Source of the DNA: an uncultured Clostridia bacterium
GTDB taxonomy: Bacteria > Bacillota > Clostridia > Christensenellales > Borkfalkiaceae
Direction: 5' to 3'
Assembly: GCA_937888935.1 (NCBI GenBank)
Contig: CALARO010000286.1
Span: 1-15,666, forward strand
DNA length: 15,666 nucleotides
Below the pieces are notes generated by a model. That model had not been told where the DNA came from, did no database searches, and saw only the letters and a list, made by a program, of their open reading frames with translations. Position numbers and translations under genes: made by a program. Positions 1 through 6,341 of the stretch are shown in pieces; the stretch's first letter is position 1; each line of letters opens with the position of its first letter.

Positions 1-10
1 ATAGGCTGAC
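1..10. repeat. Truncated end of a GGGGAAGCC-type palindromic repeat
   Basis: The first ten bases, ATAGGCTGAC, look like the right arm of the same short palindrome that is complete at 49-75 and 116-140. The right arm there reads CAAGGCTGAC or ATAGGCAGA. The left arm lies outside the window. This is a match to the local pattern only. Confidence 0.4.
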
Positions 11-48
11 AATTTTTGCTGAATTTTGCGTTGAGCAAAATGAAGCAA

Positions 49-75
49 GGGGAAGCCTTGGAACAAGGCTGACAC
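49..75. repeat. Short palindromic repeat, copy 1
   Basis: GGGG at 49-52 leads into a perfect 7-bp stem, AGCCTTG (54-60) and CAAGGCT (64-70), with a GAA loop, followed by GACAC. The same layout (GGGGAAGCCT, GAA loop, returning arm, then GA) recurs at 116-140 and, degraded, at 12135-12160 and 12218-12240. No protein is encoded here. It is a REP-like intergenic element; its function is unknown. Confidence 0.7.
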
Positions 76-78
76 CTT

Positions 79-115
79 TTTTCGCGCTTTTCTTCCCTAA
101 GAGAAAAAGCGAAAA
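79..115. repeat. Imperfect AT-rich hairpin between repeat copies 1 and 2
   Basis: TTTTCGC (79-85) can pair with GCGAAAA (109-115). Alternatively GCTTTT (86-91) pairs with AAAAGC (105-110), and CTT (92-94) with AAG (99-101), around a CCCT loop. The stem is interrupted, so more than one fold is possible. It may be part of the neighbouring repeat element or the remnant of a terminator for the leftward gene. Confidence 0.45.
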
Positions 116-178
116 GGGGAAGCCTATGAAATAGGCAGAAATTTTAAATTTATGCGATTTGCAACAGTCCGTAACGAA
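116..178. repeat. Composite intergenic repeat, copy 2 (GGGGAAGCCTAT module plus TTGCAACAGTCCG module)
   Basis: GGGGAAGCCTAT-GAA-ATAGGC forms a 6-bp stem (122-127 with 131-136). It is followed by AGAAATTTT, an ATGCGATTT stretch at 153-161, and then CAACAGTCCGTAACGAAAC. The same order of pieces recurs at 12135-12200, where GGGGAAGCCTAT, AAGGCAGAAA and TTGCAGTCCGTTACGAAAC appear with similar spacing. This marks a dispersed repeat family rather than unique sequence. No transposase lies near either copy. Confidence 0.65.
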
Positions 179-239
179 ACACCCTGTGGGTGCGTTACGA
201 AACACCCTGCGGGTGCGTTATGGAACGGGCGACGCCCGA
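175..239. repeat. Three tandem 22-23-base units, each a small hairpin, ending at the GNAT stop codon
   Basis: Units at 175-197 and 198-220 share CGAAACACCCTG-Y-GGGTGCGTTA and differ at one position. The third, 221-239, keeps the layout with different stem bases. Each has a perfect 5-bp stem and 3-base loop: CACCC-TGT-GGGTG, CACCC-TGC-GGGTG and CGGGC-GAC-GCCCG. The last stem ends at 238, one base from the stop codon of the leftward acetyltransferase gene (240-242). These stems could help end or protect that transcript, though no clear U-tract follows on the minus strand. Confidence 0.65.
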
Positions 240-737
240 TTACGGCTTAAATTCGTATTCGATATCGGCGCGGGAAAAATTGTTCCACGTTTCCAGCGGC
301 GCAACTTTAAATCCGTGCTTTTCGTAGATATGCAATGCGGGTTTCAATTTCGTGTTCGTAAGCAAAATAATCCGCGTTGCGCCTTTCGATAATGCGTACT
401 CTTTGCACGCCGCAAACACCGCGCTGCCCGCGCCGTGCCGCTGATTCTTCGCGTCGGCGGCAAGCTTGCAGATTTCCCACTCGTTTTCGCTTTCCGCCGC
501 GCCGTTCGAGCCGAGCGATACGGGCAGAACCATACACGTGGCGAGATACGTTTCGCCGTCTTTGGCGAAAAATACGCCCGCGCCGTTTTTTACGTAGGTA
601 TCAAGGTTTTCGAAAACTTCGACGTCTTCTTTTTCGATGCAGAAATATTCTTCGATCCACGCGCGGTTTAATCTTTCGAACGCCGCTCTATCGCGCTTCG
701 CCGTGGCTGATTCGGGTTGGTATTGTACAATTTTCAT
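240..737 (-). CDS. GNAT-family N-acetyltransferase
   Basis: This 165-residue protein is a single GNAT domain of normal length. Such enzymes move an acetyl group from acetyl-CoA to an amine on a small molecule or protein; the substrate cannot be told here. The opening LNRAWIEEYF segment (23-32) is typical of a GNAT subgroup that starts with a long helix. Motif A is visible at 88-110, with the acetyl-CoA pyrophosphate-binding turn Q99-R-H-G-A-G104. Motif B is at 136-142 (HIYEKHGF). The start has AGAAGG about 8 bases upstream. It lies 60 bases downstream of the P-type ATPase in the same direction with no terminator or clear promoter between, so co-transcription is plausible. It is followed at once by hairpin repeats. 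The family call is firm; specificity is unknown. Confidence 0.88.
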   Translation of the reverse strand: MKIVQYQPESATAKRDRAAFERLNRAWIEEYFCIEKEDVEVFENLDTYVKNGAGVFFAKDGETYLATCMVLPVSLGSNGAAESENEWEICKLAADAKNQRHGAGSAVFAACKEYALSKGATRIILLTNTKLKPALHIYEKHGFKVAPLETWNNFSRADIEYEFKP

Positions 738-797
738 AACGATTGCCTTCTTTCGAAAATTTCACCGTTTTCCCCGCCTGTTTTATCTGCAAATGAT

Positions 798-3584
798 TTA
801 CTGTTTTTTGCCGAATTTGCGCTTGAAGTTTTTCCAGCCGGTTTTTAATCCGCTTTGCGCGTTTTGCGCGTTCGCGCCGCCTATACCCGTGCCGTTTGCC
901 GCAATTTCGTCGTCGTCCGCGTACTTCGCCGCGCTGCCCGATACGGCGGTGGACGAGTACCGCATGGAAGATACCGGTTCGTCGTCCGCGGGGTTGAACA
1001 TATCGAAAAATTTGATCAGTCCTGCGGATACGGGCATTGCCGCCTGCACAAGCACCACGATGAGCAGAATCTGCGTTACGTTGAAGTCTATTTCCGACCA
1101 ACCTTCGTAGATCAGCTCGCCGAGCATGGGTATGGCAAGCACCGCCACGCACGCCGCCGCGCAGAACGCGTACAGCACCGCGCGGATTAAGTTTAACGGC
1201 TGGCAGATACGAAGCAGCATGACAAGTCCTGTGAAGGTGAGCGAGAGAATGAGCATCGGCTCGTACAGGCTTATGGTTTCGCCGCTTGCTTGGGTATAAT
1301 CGAAGATATAGGCGAGCGAGCCGTGATTGATGATATCGAGCGTGACGATGCCGAGCGCCATGGTGATTGCGCCGGGCAGGGCGCGCGAGATGACGAACGG
1401 TATGAATTTGCCTTTCACACGGCTGTTATTCGGCTGCAACGACAATACGAACGACGGCACGGCGCTGATTAATACTTCGTACAAAATCATGTTGTTTGTA
1501 GTGAAGAAGTACTTGCTGCCCGTGGATATGCATACAACCGCGAGAATGAGCGTTAATAGCGTTTTCATGATATAGAGCGACGCCGAATTTTTAATGTTGT
1601 TGATCACGCGCCTGCCTTCGTTTACAATTTTCGGCATCGAGGCGAAATTATTATCCTGCAAGACGAGATTGGATACGTTGCGCGCCGCTTCGCTGCCCGA
1701 AGCCACCGATACCGCGCAGTCCGCTTCTTTCATGGCGAGAATATCGTTTACGCCGTCGCCCGTCATTGCCACGGTGTTGCCCGCCTTTTTGATCGAGCGG
1801 ATTAAAATGGCTTTCTGCTCGGGCGTAACCCTGCCGAATACCGTGTATTCGTTTGCCGCCGTTTCCACTTCGAGCGGCGATAAGCCTTCGAGCGAGATAA
1901 ACTGCGAGGCGTTGACGATGCCGGCGCGGCGCGCCACTTCGGATACCGTGACGGGGTTGTCGCCCGAAATCACTTTTACCGCTACGTCGTTTTTCTTGAA
2001 CCAACGGATGGTGTCGATCGCATCCGGGCGGATATTATCGGAAAGGGTGATGATTGCCACGGGGCGGAAGAGAACGGGGAGTTTGTCGCCGACGATCTGA
2101 CCGGGCGTGTGCGCGAGTACGAGAACGCGAAGACCCATTTGCGCGTACTGCTTCACGAGTTTTTCCACGCGCGCGGGCATGGGTTTTAAAACGAATTCGG
2201 GCGCGCCCATGGCGAACGTGCCGACGTCGCCGAACGATACCGCCGAAAGCTTGCGCACCGACGAGAAGGGGATCTGCGCCGTGGCTTGCAGGGCGGAAGA
2301 ATGGCCGAATCTTTCGTAGAGCGCGATGGACGTCTGGTTATTGTCGTCGAGAGAGGCGAGCATAGAGCCTAAAATGTCGTCGACGGTGTATTCGGTGGGG
2401 TTGTTTAAAAGAACGCAGTCGCTGACTCTCATTCTGCCGTCGGTGATCGTGCCGGTTTTATCAAGGCAGAGAACGTTGACGCGCGCGAGCATTTCGAGCG
2501 AGTACATGTCCTGCACGAGCGTATTGTATTTGGCAAGGCGGATCATGCCGACGGAAAGCGCGACGGTGGTGAGAAGCAGCAGACCCGAAGGGATCATGCC
2601 GATGACGACCGAGAACGTTTTCTGAATGACGGAATCGAACGTGTTGGTGGAAAGCAGAATCTGCATAAAGCCGCCGCGCGCTTCGATGTCCGCCCACTCG
2701 ACGCCTTCCGCTTTTAAATTGGTGAAGAACATGCAGACCGCCACGGGGACGATCATAAGGCCGATCAGCTTGATGAAAAGGTAGATCGAGTTGATGATTT
2801 CGGAATTGGGGCGTTTGTATTTCTTTGCGCGGGCCGTGAGCCGGTTGATATACGTGTCCGCGCCGATTTTATCCACGCGCGCCGTGAGATGCCCGCCCGT
2901 GACGAACGAGCCGGCAAGCAGCGGATCGCCTTCCGCTTTTTTGATGGGAACGGATTCGCCCGTTAAAAGTGCTTCGTTTACGTCGCCCGCGCCGTCCAGC
3001 ATGACGCAGTCGGCGGGGATTTGCTGACCGGAAGAGAGAAAAATCACGTCGTCGAGAACGATTTCGTCGACGGGGATTTCTTTTTTCTTGCCGTCGCGCA
3101 GGACTTTGGCTGTGGGGGCGGAAAGAATGGAAAGTTTGTCGATTTTTACTTTCGCGCGGATTTCCTGCACGATCGCCACCACGATGTTGCAGGAGAAAAT
3201 GAGAACGAACGTAAACTGCGAGATGGGCGCGTGCGCGAGAACGAGCGCGACCGCCGCGAGAACGCAGAGAAAGTTGAAAAACGTGAAAATGTTGCCGAAG
3301 AAAATGCTGCCGTAGGTTTTGGAAAATTTCTTCGGCGCGCTGTTTTTCAGTCCTTGTTCGTTGCGCGAAACTACCTGCGCTTCGGTTAAACCCGTGTTTT
3401 TATCGGGGAAAAAGCGCACGATTTCGGCTTCTTCTTTCTGCTTTTTATTCGATTTATTTGATTTGTTTGCTTTTTCGGCTTTTGCGGGTTGATTTTCCGC
3501 GGGTTGATTTTCCGCGGACGCGCCCGGCTCTGCGGGGGGCAGGGGGGCGGCGTTGTTCTCTTTTTCGTTTTGAATATCCGGCAT
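798..3584 (-). CDS. Cation-transporting P-type ATPase, CtpE/Exp7-like (probable Ca2+ or other divalent cation pump)
   Basis: This 928-residue membrane pump couples ATP hydrolysis to cation transport. Visible motifs are TGES (208-211, actuator domain), IPSG in the fourth membrane helix (331-334), the phosphorylation site DKTGT (D375), LGAPE-type MGAPE in the nucleotide-binding domain (459-463), SGDN (540-543) and TGDGVND (608-614). Hydrophobic segments near 93-140, 262-286, 325-348 and 665-850 give the usual ten-helix plan. IPSGLLLLTT and the loss of the usual KGA lysine resemble the CtpE/CaxP branch, whose studied members handle calcium; the ion here is inferred. I chose ATG 3582-3584 because GGAGAAG lies just upstream and residues before it overlap the promoter; the open frame extends 18 codons further. 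Odd points are an Asn/Ala/Pro/Lys-rich N-terminus (11-50) and a polar tail (862-928). It runs divergently from serS. Confidence 0.92.
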   Translation of the reverse strand: MPDIQNEKENNAAPLPPAEPGASAENQPAENQPAKAEKANKSNKSNKKQKEEAEIVRFFPDKNTGLTEAQVVSRNEQGLKNSAPKKFSKTYGSIFFGNIFTFFNFLCVLAAVALVLAHAPISQFTFVLIFSCNIVVAIVQEIRAKVKIDKLSILSAPTAKVLRDGKKKEIPVDEIVLDDVIFLSSGQQIPADCVMLDGAGDVNEALLTGESVPIKKAEGDPLLAGSFVTGGHLTARVDKIGADTYINRLTARAKKYKRPNSEIINSIYLFIKLIGLMIVPVAVCMFFTNLKAEGVEWADIEARGGFMQILLSTNTFDSVIQKTFSVVIGMIPSGLLLLTTVALSVGMIRLAKYNTLVQDMYSLEMLARVNVLCLDKTGTITDGRMRVSDCVLLNNPTEYTVDDILGSMLASLDDNNQTSIALYERFGHSSALQATAQIPFSSVRKLSAVSFGDVGTFAMGAPEFVLKPMPARVEKLVKQYAQMGLRVLVLAHTPGQIVGDKLPVLFRPVAIITLSDNIRPDAIDTIRWFKKNDVAVKVISGDNPVTVSEVARRAGIVNASQFISLEGLSPLEVETAANEYTVFGRVTPEQKAILIRSIKKAGNTVAMTGDGVNDILAMKEADCAVSVASGSEAARNVSNLVLQDNNFASMPKIVNEGRRVINNIKNSASLYIMKTLLTLILAVVCISTGSKYFFTTNNMILYEVLISAVPSFVLSLQPNNSRVKGKFIPFVISRALPGAITMALGIVTLDIINHGSLAYIFDYTQASGETISLYEPMLILSLTFTGLVMLLRICQPLNLIRAVLYAFCAAACVAVLAIPMLGELIYEGWSEIDFNVTQILLIVVLVQAAMPVSAGLIKFFDMFNPADDEPVSSMRYSSTAVSGSAAKYADDDEIAANGTGIGGANAQNAQSGLKTGWKNFKRKFGKKQ

Positions 3585-3612
3585 AAAACTTCTCCGTAAT
3601 TCGGGATTTTGG

Positions 3613-3632
3613 GTATACGATTTTAGTATACG
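3613..3632. promoter_or_regulatory. Paired GTATAC sites at the P-type ATPase transcription start (possible operator)
   Basis: GTATACG occurs at 3613-3619 and again at 3626-3632, a 13-base repeat. As GTATAC is itself a palindrome, the pair also forms a dyad. It lies just downstream of the predicted -10 box (3638-3643), spanning the expected start of transcription. That is a common operator position. The regulator is unknown, and the pattern does not match CopY/BlaI-type sites I know. Confidence 0.4.
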
Positions 3633-3637
3633 TACCA

Positions 3638-3666
3638 ATTATAGCATATTTGCAAAAAAAATACAA
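3638..3666 (-). promoter_or_regulatory. Sigma-A-type promoter for the P-type ATPase gene
   Basis: Read on the minus strand, TTGTAT (3666-3661) is followed after 17 bases by a perfect TATAAT (3643-3638). Transcription would start near 3631, leaving a leader of about 46 bases before the ATG at 3584. The GTATAC pair overlaps that start. Confidence 0.7.
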
Positions 3667-3778
3667 GGTTTTCGGGGCAAGTTTCGCGGCGCAGAGAAAA
3701 TTTGTGAAAAAAGAAGCCGGAAAAACGAAAATTCGGGCGGTTTTCGAAGATTTATTCGCCGTTTTAAGGGCTTTTTAA

Positions 3779-3807
3779 TTGCATTTTTCGGCGGAAAGTT
3801 GTATAAT
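3779..3807 (+). promoter_or_regulatory. Sigma-A-type promoter for serS
   Basis: A perfect -10 box TATAAT (3802-3807) has a weak -35 match TTGCAT (3779-3784) with a 17-base spacer. Transcription would begin near 3814, giving a leader of about 50 bases. No T-box specifier or antiterminator elements are present, so regulation by uncharged tRNA is not indicated. Confidence 0.65.
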
Positions 3808-3824
3808 GAAGAAAATGCCGTACA

Positions 3825-3848
3825 GGCTCTGCGAAAAATCGCAAAGCC
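3825..3848 (+). promoter_or_regulatory. Hairpin in the serS leader, next to the ribosome binding site
   Basis: GGCTCTGCG (3825-3833) pairs with CGCAAAGCC (3840-3848) with one C-A mismatch and an AAAAAT loop. The stem ends two bases before the AGGAG ribosome binding site (3851-3855). It has no following U-run, so it is not a terminator. It could affect translation or mRNA stability; there is no direct evidence for regulation. Confidence 0.45.
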
Positions 3849-3866
3849 GAAGGAGAGAACCGGATT

Positions 3867-5156
3867 ATGATAGATATCAATCTCATCAGGACAAACCCCG
3901 ATAAGGTGCGGGAAAATATCCGCAAAAAATTTCAGGATCAGAAATTGCCGCTTGTGGACGAGGTGCTTGCGCTCGATACGAAACGCCGCGCGCTGATCGC
4001 CGAGGGGGATTCCCTGCGCGCCGCCAGAAATTCCCTTTCCAAGCAGGTGGGCATGCTGATGAAAGAAGGCAAAAAGGACGAGGCGGAAAAGGTGAAGGCG
4101 CAGGTGACTGCCGACGCCGCGCGCCTTGCCGAAATAGAAAAGGAAAACGAAGAGACGGACGCCGCGCTGAAAAAGGCGATGATGTCTATTCCCAATATCA
4201 TTGCGGACGACGTGCCGATCGGCAAGGACGATTCCGAAAACGTGGAATTGAAGCGGTTCGGCGAGCCGATAGTGCCGCCTTTCGAAGTGCCGTATCACCT
4301 TGATATTTTAGAAAAGCTCGACGGGATCGACGTGGATTCCGCGCGCCGCACTTCCGGGCAGGGCTTCTATTATCTTACGGGCGATATTGCGCGGCTTCAT
4401 TCCGCCGTGCTGACTTATGCCCGCGATTTCATGATCGACAAGGGGTTCACCTACGTGATTCCGCCGTATATGATTCACGGCGACGTGGTTTCGGGCGTGA
4501 TGAGCTTCGACGAAATGGATAACATGATGTACAAGATCGAAGGCGAAGATCTGTATCTGATCGGCACTTCGGAACACTCGATGATCGGCAGATTTATGGG
4601 GCAGATTATCGACGGCGCGAAGCTGCCTTTGACTCTTACGAGCTATTCGCCCTGCTTCCGCAAGGAAAAGGGCGCGCACGGCATTGAAGAGCGCGGCATT
4701 TACCGTATTCACCAATTCGAAAAGCAGGAAATGATTGTGGTGTGCCGCCCCGAAGAGAGCGATAGCTGGTACGAAAAACTCTGGCAGTACACGGTGGAAT
4801 TGTTCCGCTCGATGGATATTCCCGTAAGGCAGCTGGGGTGCTGCTCGGGCGATCTTGCCGATCTGAAATACAAGAGCTGCGACGTAGAGGCGTGGTCGCC
4901 CCGGCAGAAGAAGTATTTCGAAGTGGGGTCTTGCTCGAATTTAACCGACGCGCAGGCGCGCAGACTTTCGATCCGCTACAAGGATACGGACGGCAAGGTG
5001 AAGCTGGCGCACACGCTGAATAACACGGTGGTTGCGCCCCCGAGAATGTTGATCGCGTTTGTGGAAAACCATTTGCAGGCGGACGGCAGCGTGACGATCC
5101 CCGAAGTGTTGCAGCCGTATATGGGCGGCAAAAAAGTGATTTTGCCCACGAAATAA
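3867..5156 (+). CDS. serS: Seryl-tRNA synthetase (class II), Clostridia-type variant
   Basis: This 429-residue cytoplasmic enzyme charges tRNA-Ser with serine. Residues 1-110 form the charged helical arm (two-stranded coiled coil) that grips the long variable arm of tRNA-Ser. The catalytic class II core follows. Motif 2 has FRKE at 264-267 and RIHQFEKQE at 280-288. Motif 3 has HTLNNT (382-387), the ATP-binding arginine R393 and an ending PYMGG (417-421). The sequence uses TSEHSM (234-239) and NNT where the common bacterial form has T-A-E and N-G-S/T. This matches a SerRS subtype that I recall from Clostridia, so I treat it as functional. The start has AGGAG at 3851-3855, 11 bases upstream, and the N-terminus MIDINLIRTNPDKVRENI is standard. 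It has its own promoter and a likely terminator downstream, so it is probably monocistronic. Confidence 0.96.
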   Translation: MIDINLIRTNPDKVRENIRKKFQDQKLPLVDEVLALDTKRRALIAEGDSLRAARNSLSKQVGMLMKEGKKDEAEKVKAQVTADAARLAEIEKENEETDAALKKAMMSIPNIIADDVPIGKDDSENVELKRFGEPIVPPFEVPYHLDILEKLDGIDVDSARRTSGQGFYYLTGDIARLHSAVLTYARDFMIDKGFTYVIPPYMIHGDVVSGVMSFDEMDNMMYKIEGEDLYLIGTSEHSMIGRFMGQIIDGAKLPLTLTSYSPCFRKEKGAHGIEERGIYRIHQFEKQEMIVVCRPEESDSWYEKLWQYTVELFRSMDIPVRQLGCCSGDLADLKYKSCDVEAWSPRQKKYFEVGSCSNLTDAQARRLSIRYKDTDGKVKLAHTLNNTVVAPPRMLIAFVENHLQADGSVTIPEVLQPYMGGKKVILPTK

Positions 5157-5174
5157 CCGATAGAAAATTGACGT

Positions 5175-5214
5175 CCGCGCAGGCGAAAACAGGCTTTTGC
5201 GCGGCGTTTTCTTT
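5175..5214 (+). terminator. Probable rho-independent terminator of serS
   Basis: CCGCGCA (5175-5181) pairs perfectly with TGCGCGG (5198-5204). The loop is long (16 bases), and the tail CGTTTTCTTT (5205-5214) is U-rich. It starts 18 bases after the serS stop codon. The long loop keeps this from being certain. Confidence 0.5.
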
Positions 5215-5279
5215 GAAGTTTGCGCTATTTTTGCGGGCGCGTTGCGTGCGGCGCGGGATAGGACGAGAGTTTTTGAGAA

Positions 5280-6335
5280 ATGTATTTATTTTTTGACATC
5301 GAATGTGCGAGCGTGAATAAGTACACGGCGAAGATCTGCGCGTTCGGCTATTGCCTGACGGACGAAGATTTCAACGTGATTAAGAAAGAAGATATTTTGA
5401 TCAATCCGCACGGCGGCTTTCATCTGACGGACAGAAAGGGCGAAAAGGGGCTGGTTTTGCCCTACGATTACGAAGAATTCAAGGACTGCCCCGACTTTCC
5501 CGCGGTGTCGGAAAAAATTTACGCGCTGCTCGAAGACAAAAACACGCTTGTGTGCGGGCATGCCACGGGCAACGACGTGAAGTATTTAAACCTTGAAAGC
5601 AAGCGGTTTTCGCTGCGCTCGTTCGCGTTTGATTTCGCCGATACGCAGTACGTATACATGTGCCTGAAAGGCGATATGAAGCGGCAGTATTCTCTGGGGG
5701 CGATTGCCGAAGAGCTGGGCGTGGAATTTACGCCGCATCGGGCGGCGGACGACTCCTACGCCACCATGAAAACCGCCGAGGCGATGAGCCGCGCGGCGGG
5801 GATTTCTTTCCGCGAGCTGATTAAAAAATGCGATATTACGCTCGGGCGGATTGAAAATTACGAGATTACTTCGGTATCTTCGCGGGCGGGGCGGCGCGCG
5901 AAAGCCGAAGCGCGGCAAAAACGCGAACGCCGCGAAAAAGCCATGGCGGAATTTCACCGCTTTGCCGACGTTTCCGCGCGAAAACGCAATAAATCGGGCG
6001 TGTGGGCAGGCGTGCGGGTGTGCTTTTCGCACCGAATCGAAGAAGACGCCGAAGTTGCGTTTCCGCTGCTTCGCGAGTTGTTGGCGGCGGGCGCGATTTA
6101 CGCCTACAAAAGCGCGGAATGCGATTTGTATGTGTGTCCGGCGGATGAGAACGGTTTAAGGCGGAAAGCCGCGGAAGACAAGGGCGCGAAAATCGCTACG
6201 GCGGAAGAGTGCTTTGCGGCTTTGAAAAACGCGGCGGCGCGCTCGGCGGCGGACGGCGGTGCGGGCGGCGTTTCGGAAAGTGCAGCTTGCGGTATGGCGG
6301 GCGGCGCGGATAGCTGCTCTGCGGACAAGGGGTGA
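5280..6335 (+). CDS. DEDDh 3'-5' exonuclease (DnaQ-like) with C-terminal BRCT-like domain
   Basis: In this 351-residue protein, residues 1-175 are an RNase T/DnaQ-type exonuclease fold: ExoI D6-I-E8, ExoII GHATGND with D99, and ExoIII H153-RAADD with D158, the DEDDh set that binds two metal ions. Such domains trim DNA or RNA from the 3' end in repair, proofreading or RNA maturation. A basic, Arg/Lys/Ala-rich linker (about 200-225) leads to a BRCT-like domain (about 239-315) with FSHRIE, GLRRKAAEDKGAKIAT and the closing hydrophobic helix. BRCT domains bind DNA ends or phosphoproteins. The last 30 residues are Ala/Gly/Ser-rich and look unstructured. No strong ribosome binding site is seen before the ATG (GAGAA only), but the MYLFFDIE start is typical. 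The rsmF start follows 6 bases after its stop, so the two are probably one operon. Substrate unknown. Confidence 0.85.
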   Translation: MYLFFDIECASVNKYTAKICAFGYCLTDEDFNVIKKEDILINPHGGFHLTDRKGEKGLVLPYDYEEFKDCPDFPAVSEKIYALLEDKNTLVCGHATGNDVKYLNLESKRFSLRSFAFDFADTQYVYMCLKGDMKRQYSLGAIAEELGVEFTPHRAADDSYATMKTAEAMSRAAGISFRELIKKCDITLGRIENYEITSVSSRAGRRAKAEARQKRERREKAMAEFHRFADVSARKRNKSGVWAGVRVCFSHRIEEDAEVAFPLLRELLAAGAIYAYKSAECDLYVCPADENGLRRKAAEDKGAKIATAEECFAALKNAAARSAADGGAGGVSESAACGMAGGADSCSADKG

Positions 6336-6341
6336 AGGCGA

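Noticed and set aside
175..239. CRISPR-like array
   Set aside because: The units are directly adjacent with no unique spacers, and no cas genes are present.
3585..3638. An 18-codon extension at the start of the P-type ATPase
   Set aside because: It would begin at the predicted -10 region and overlaps the transcription start. ATG 3584 has GGAGAAG at proper spacing.
3667..3866. T-box riboswitch before serS
   Set aside because: The predicted leader is only about 50 bases and no conserved T-box antiterminator sequence is visible.
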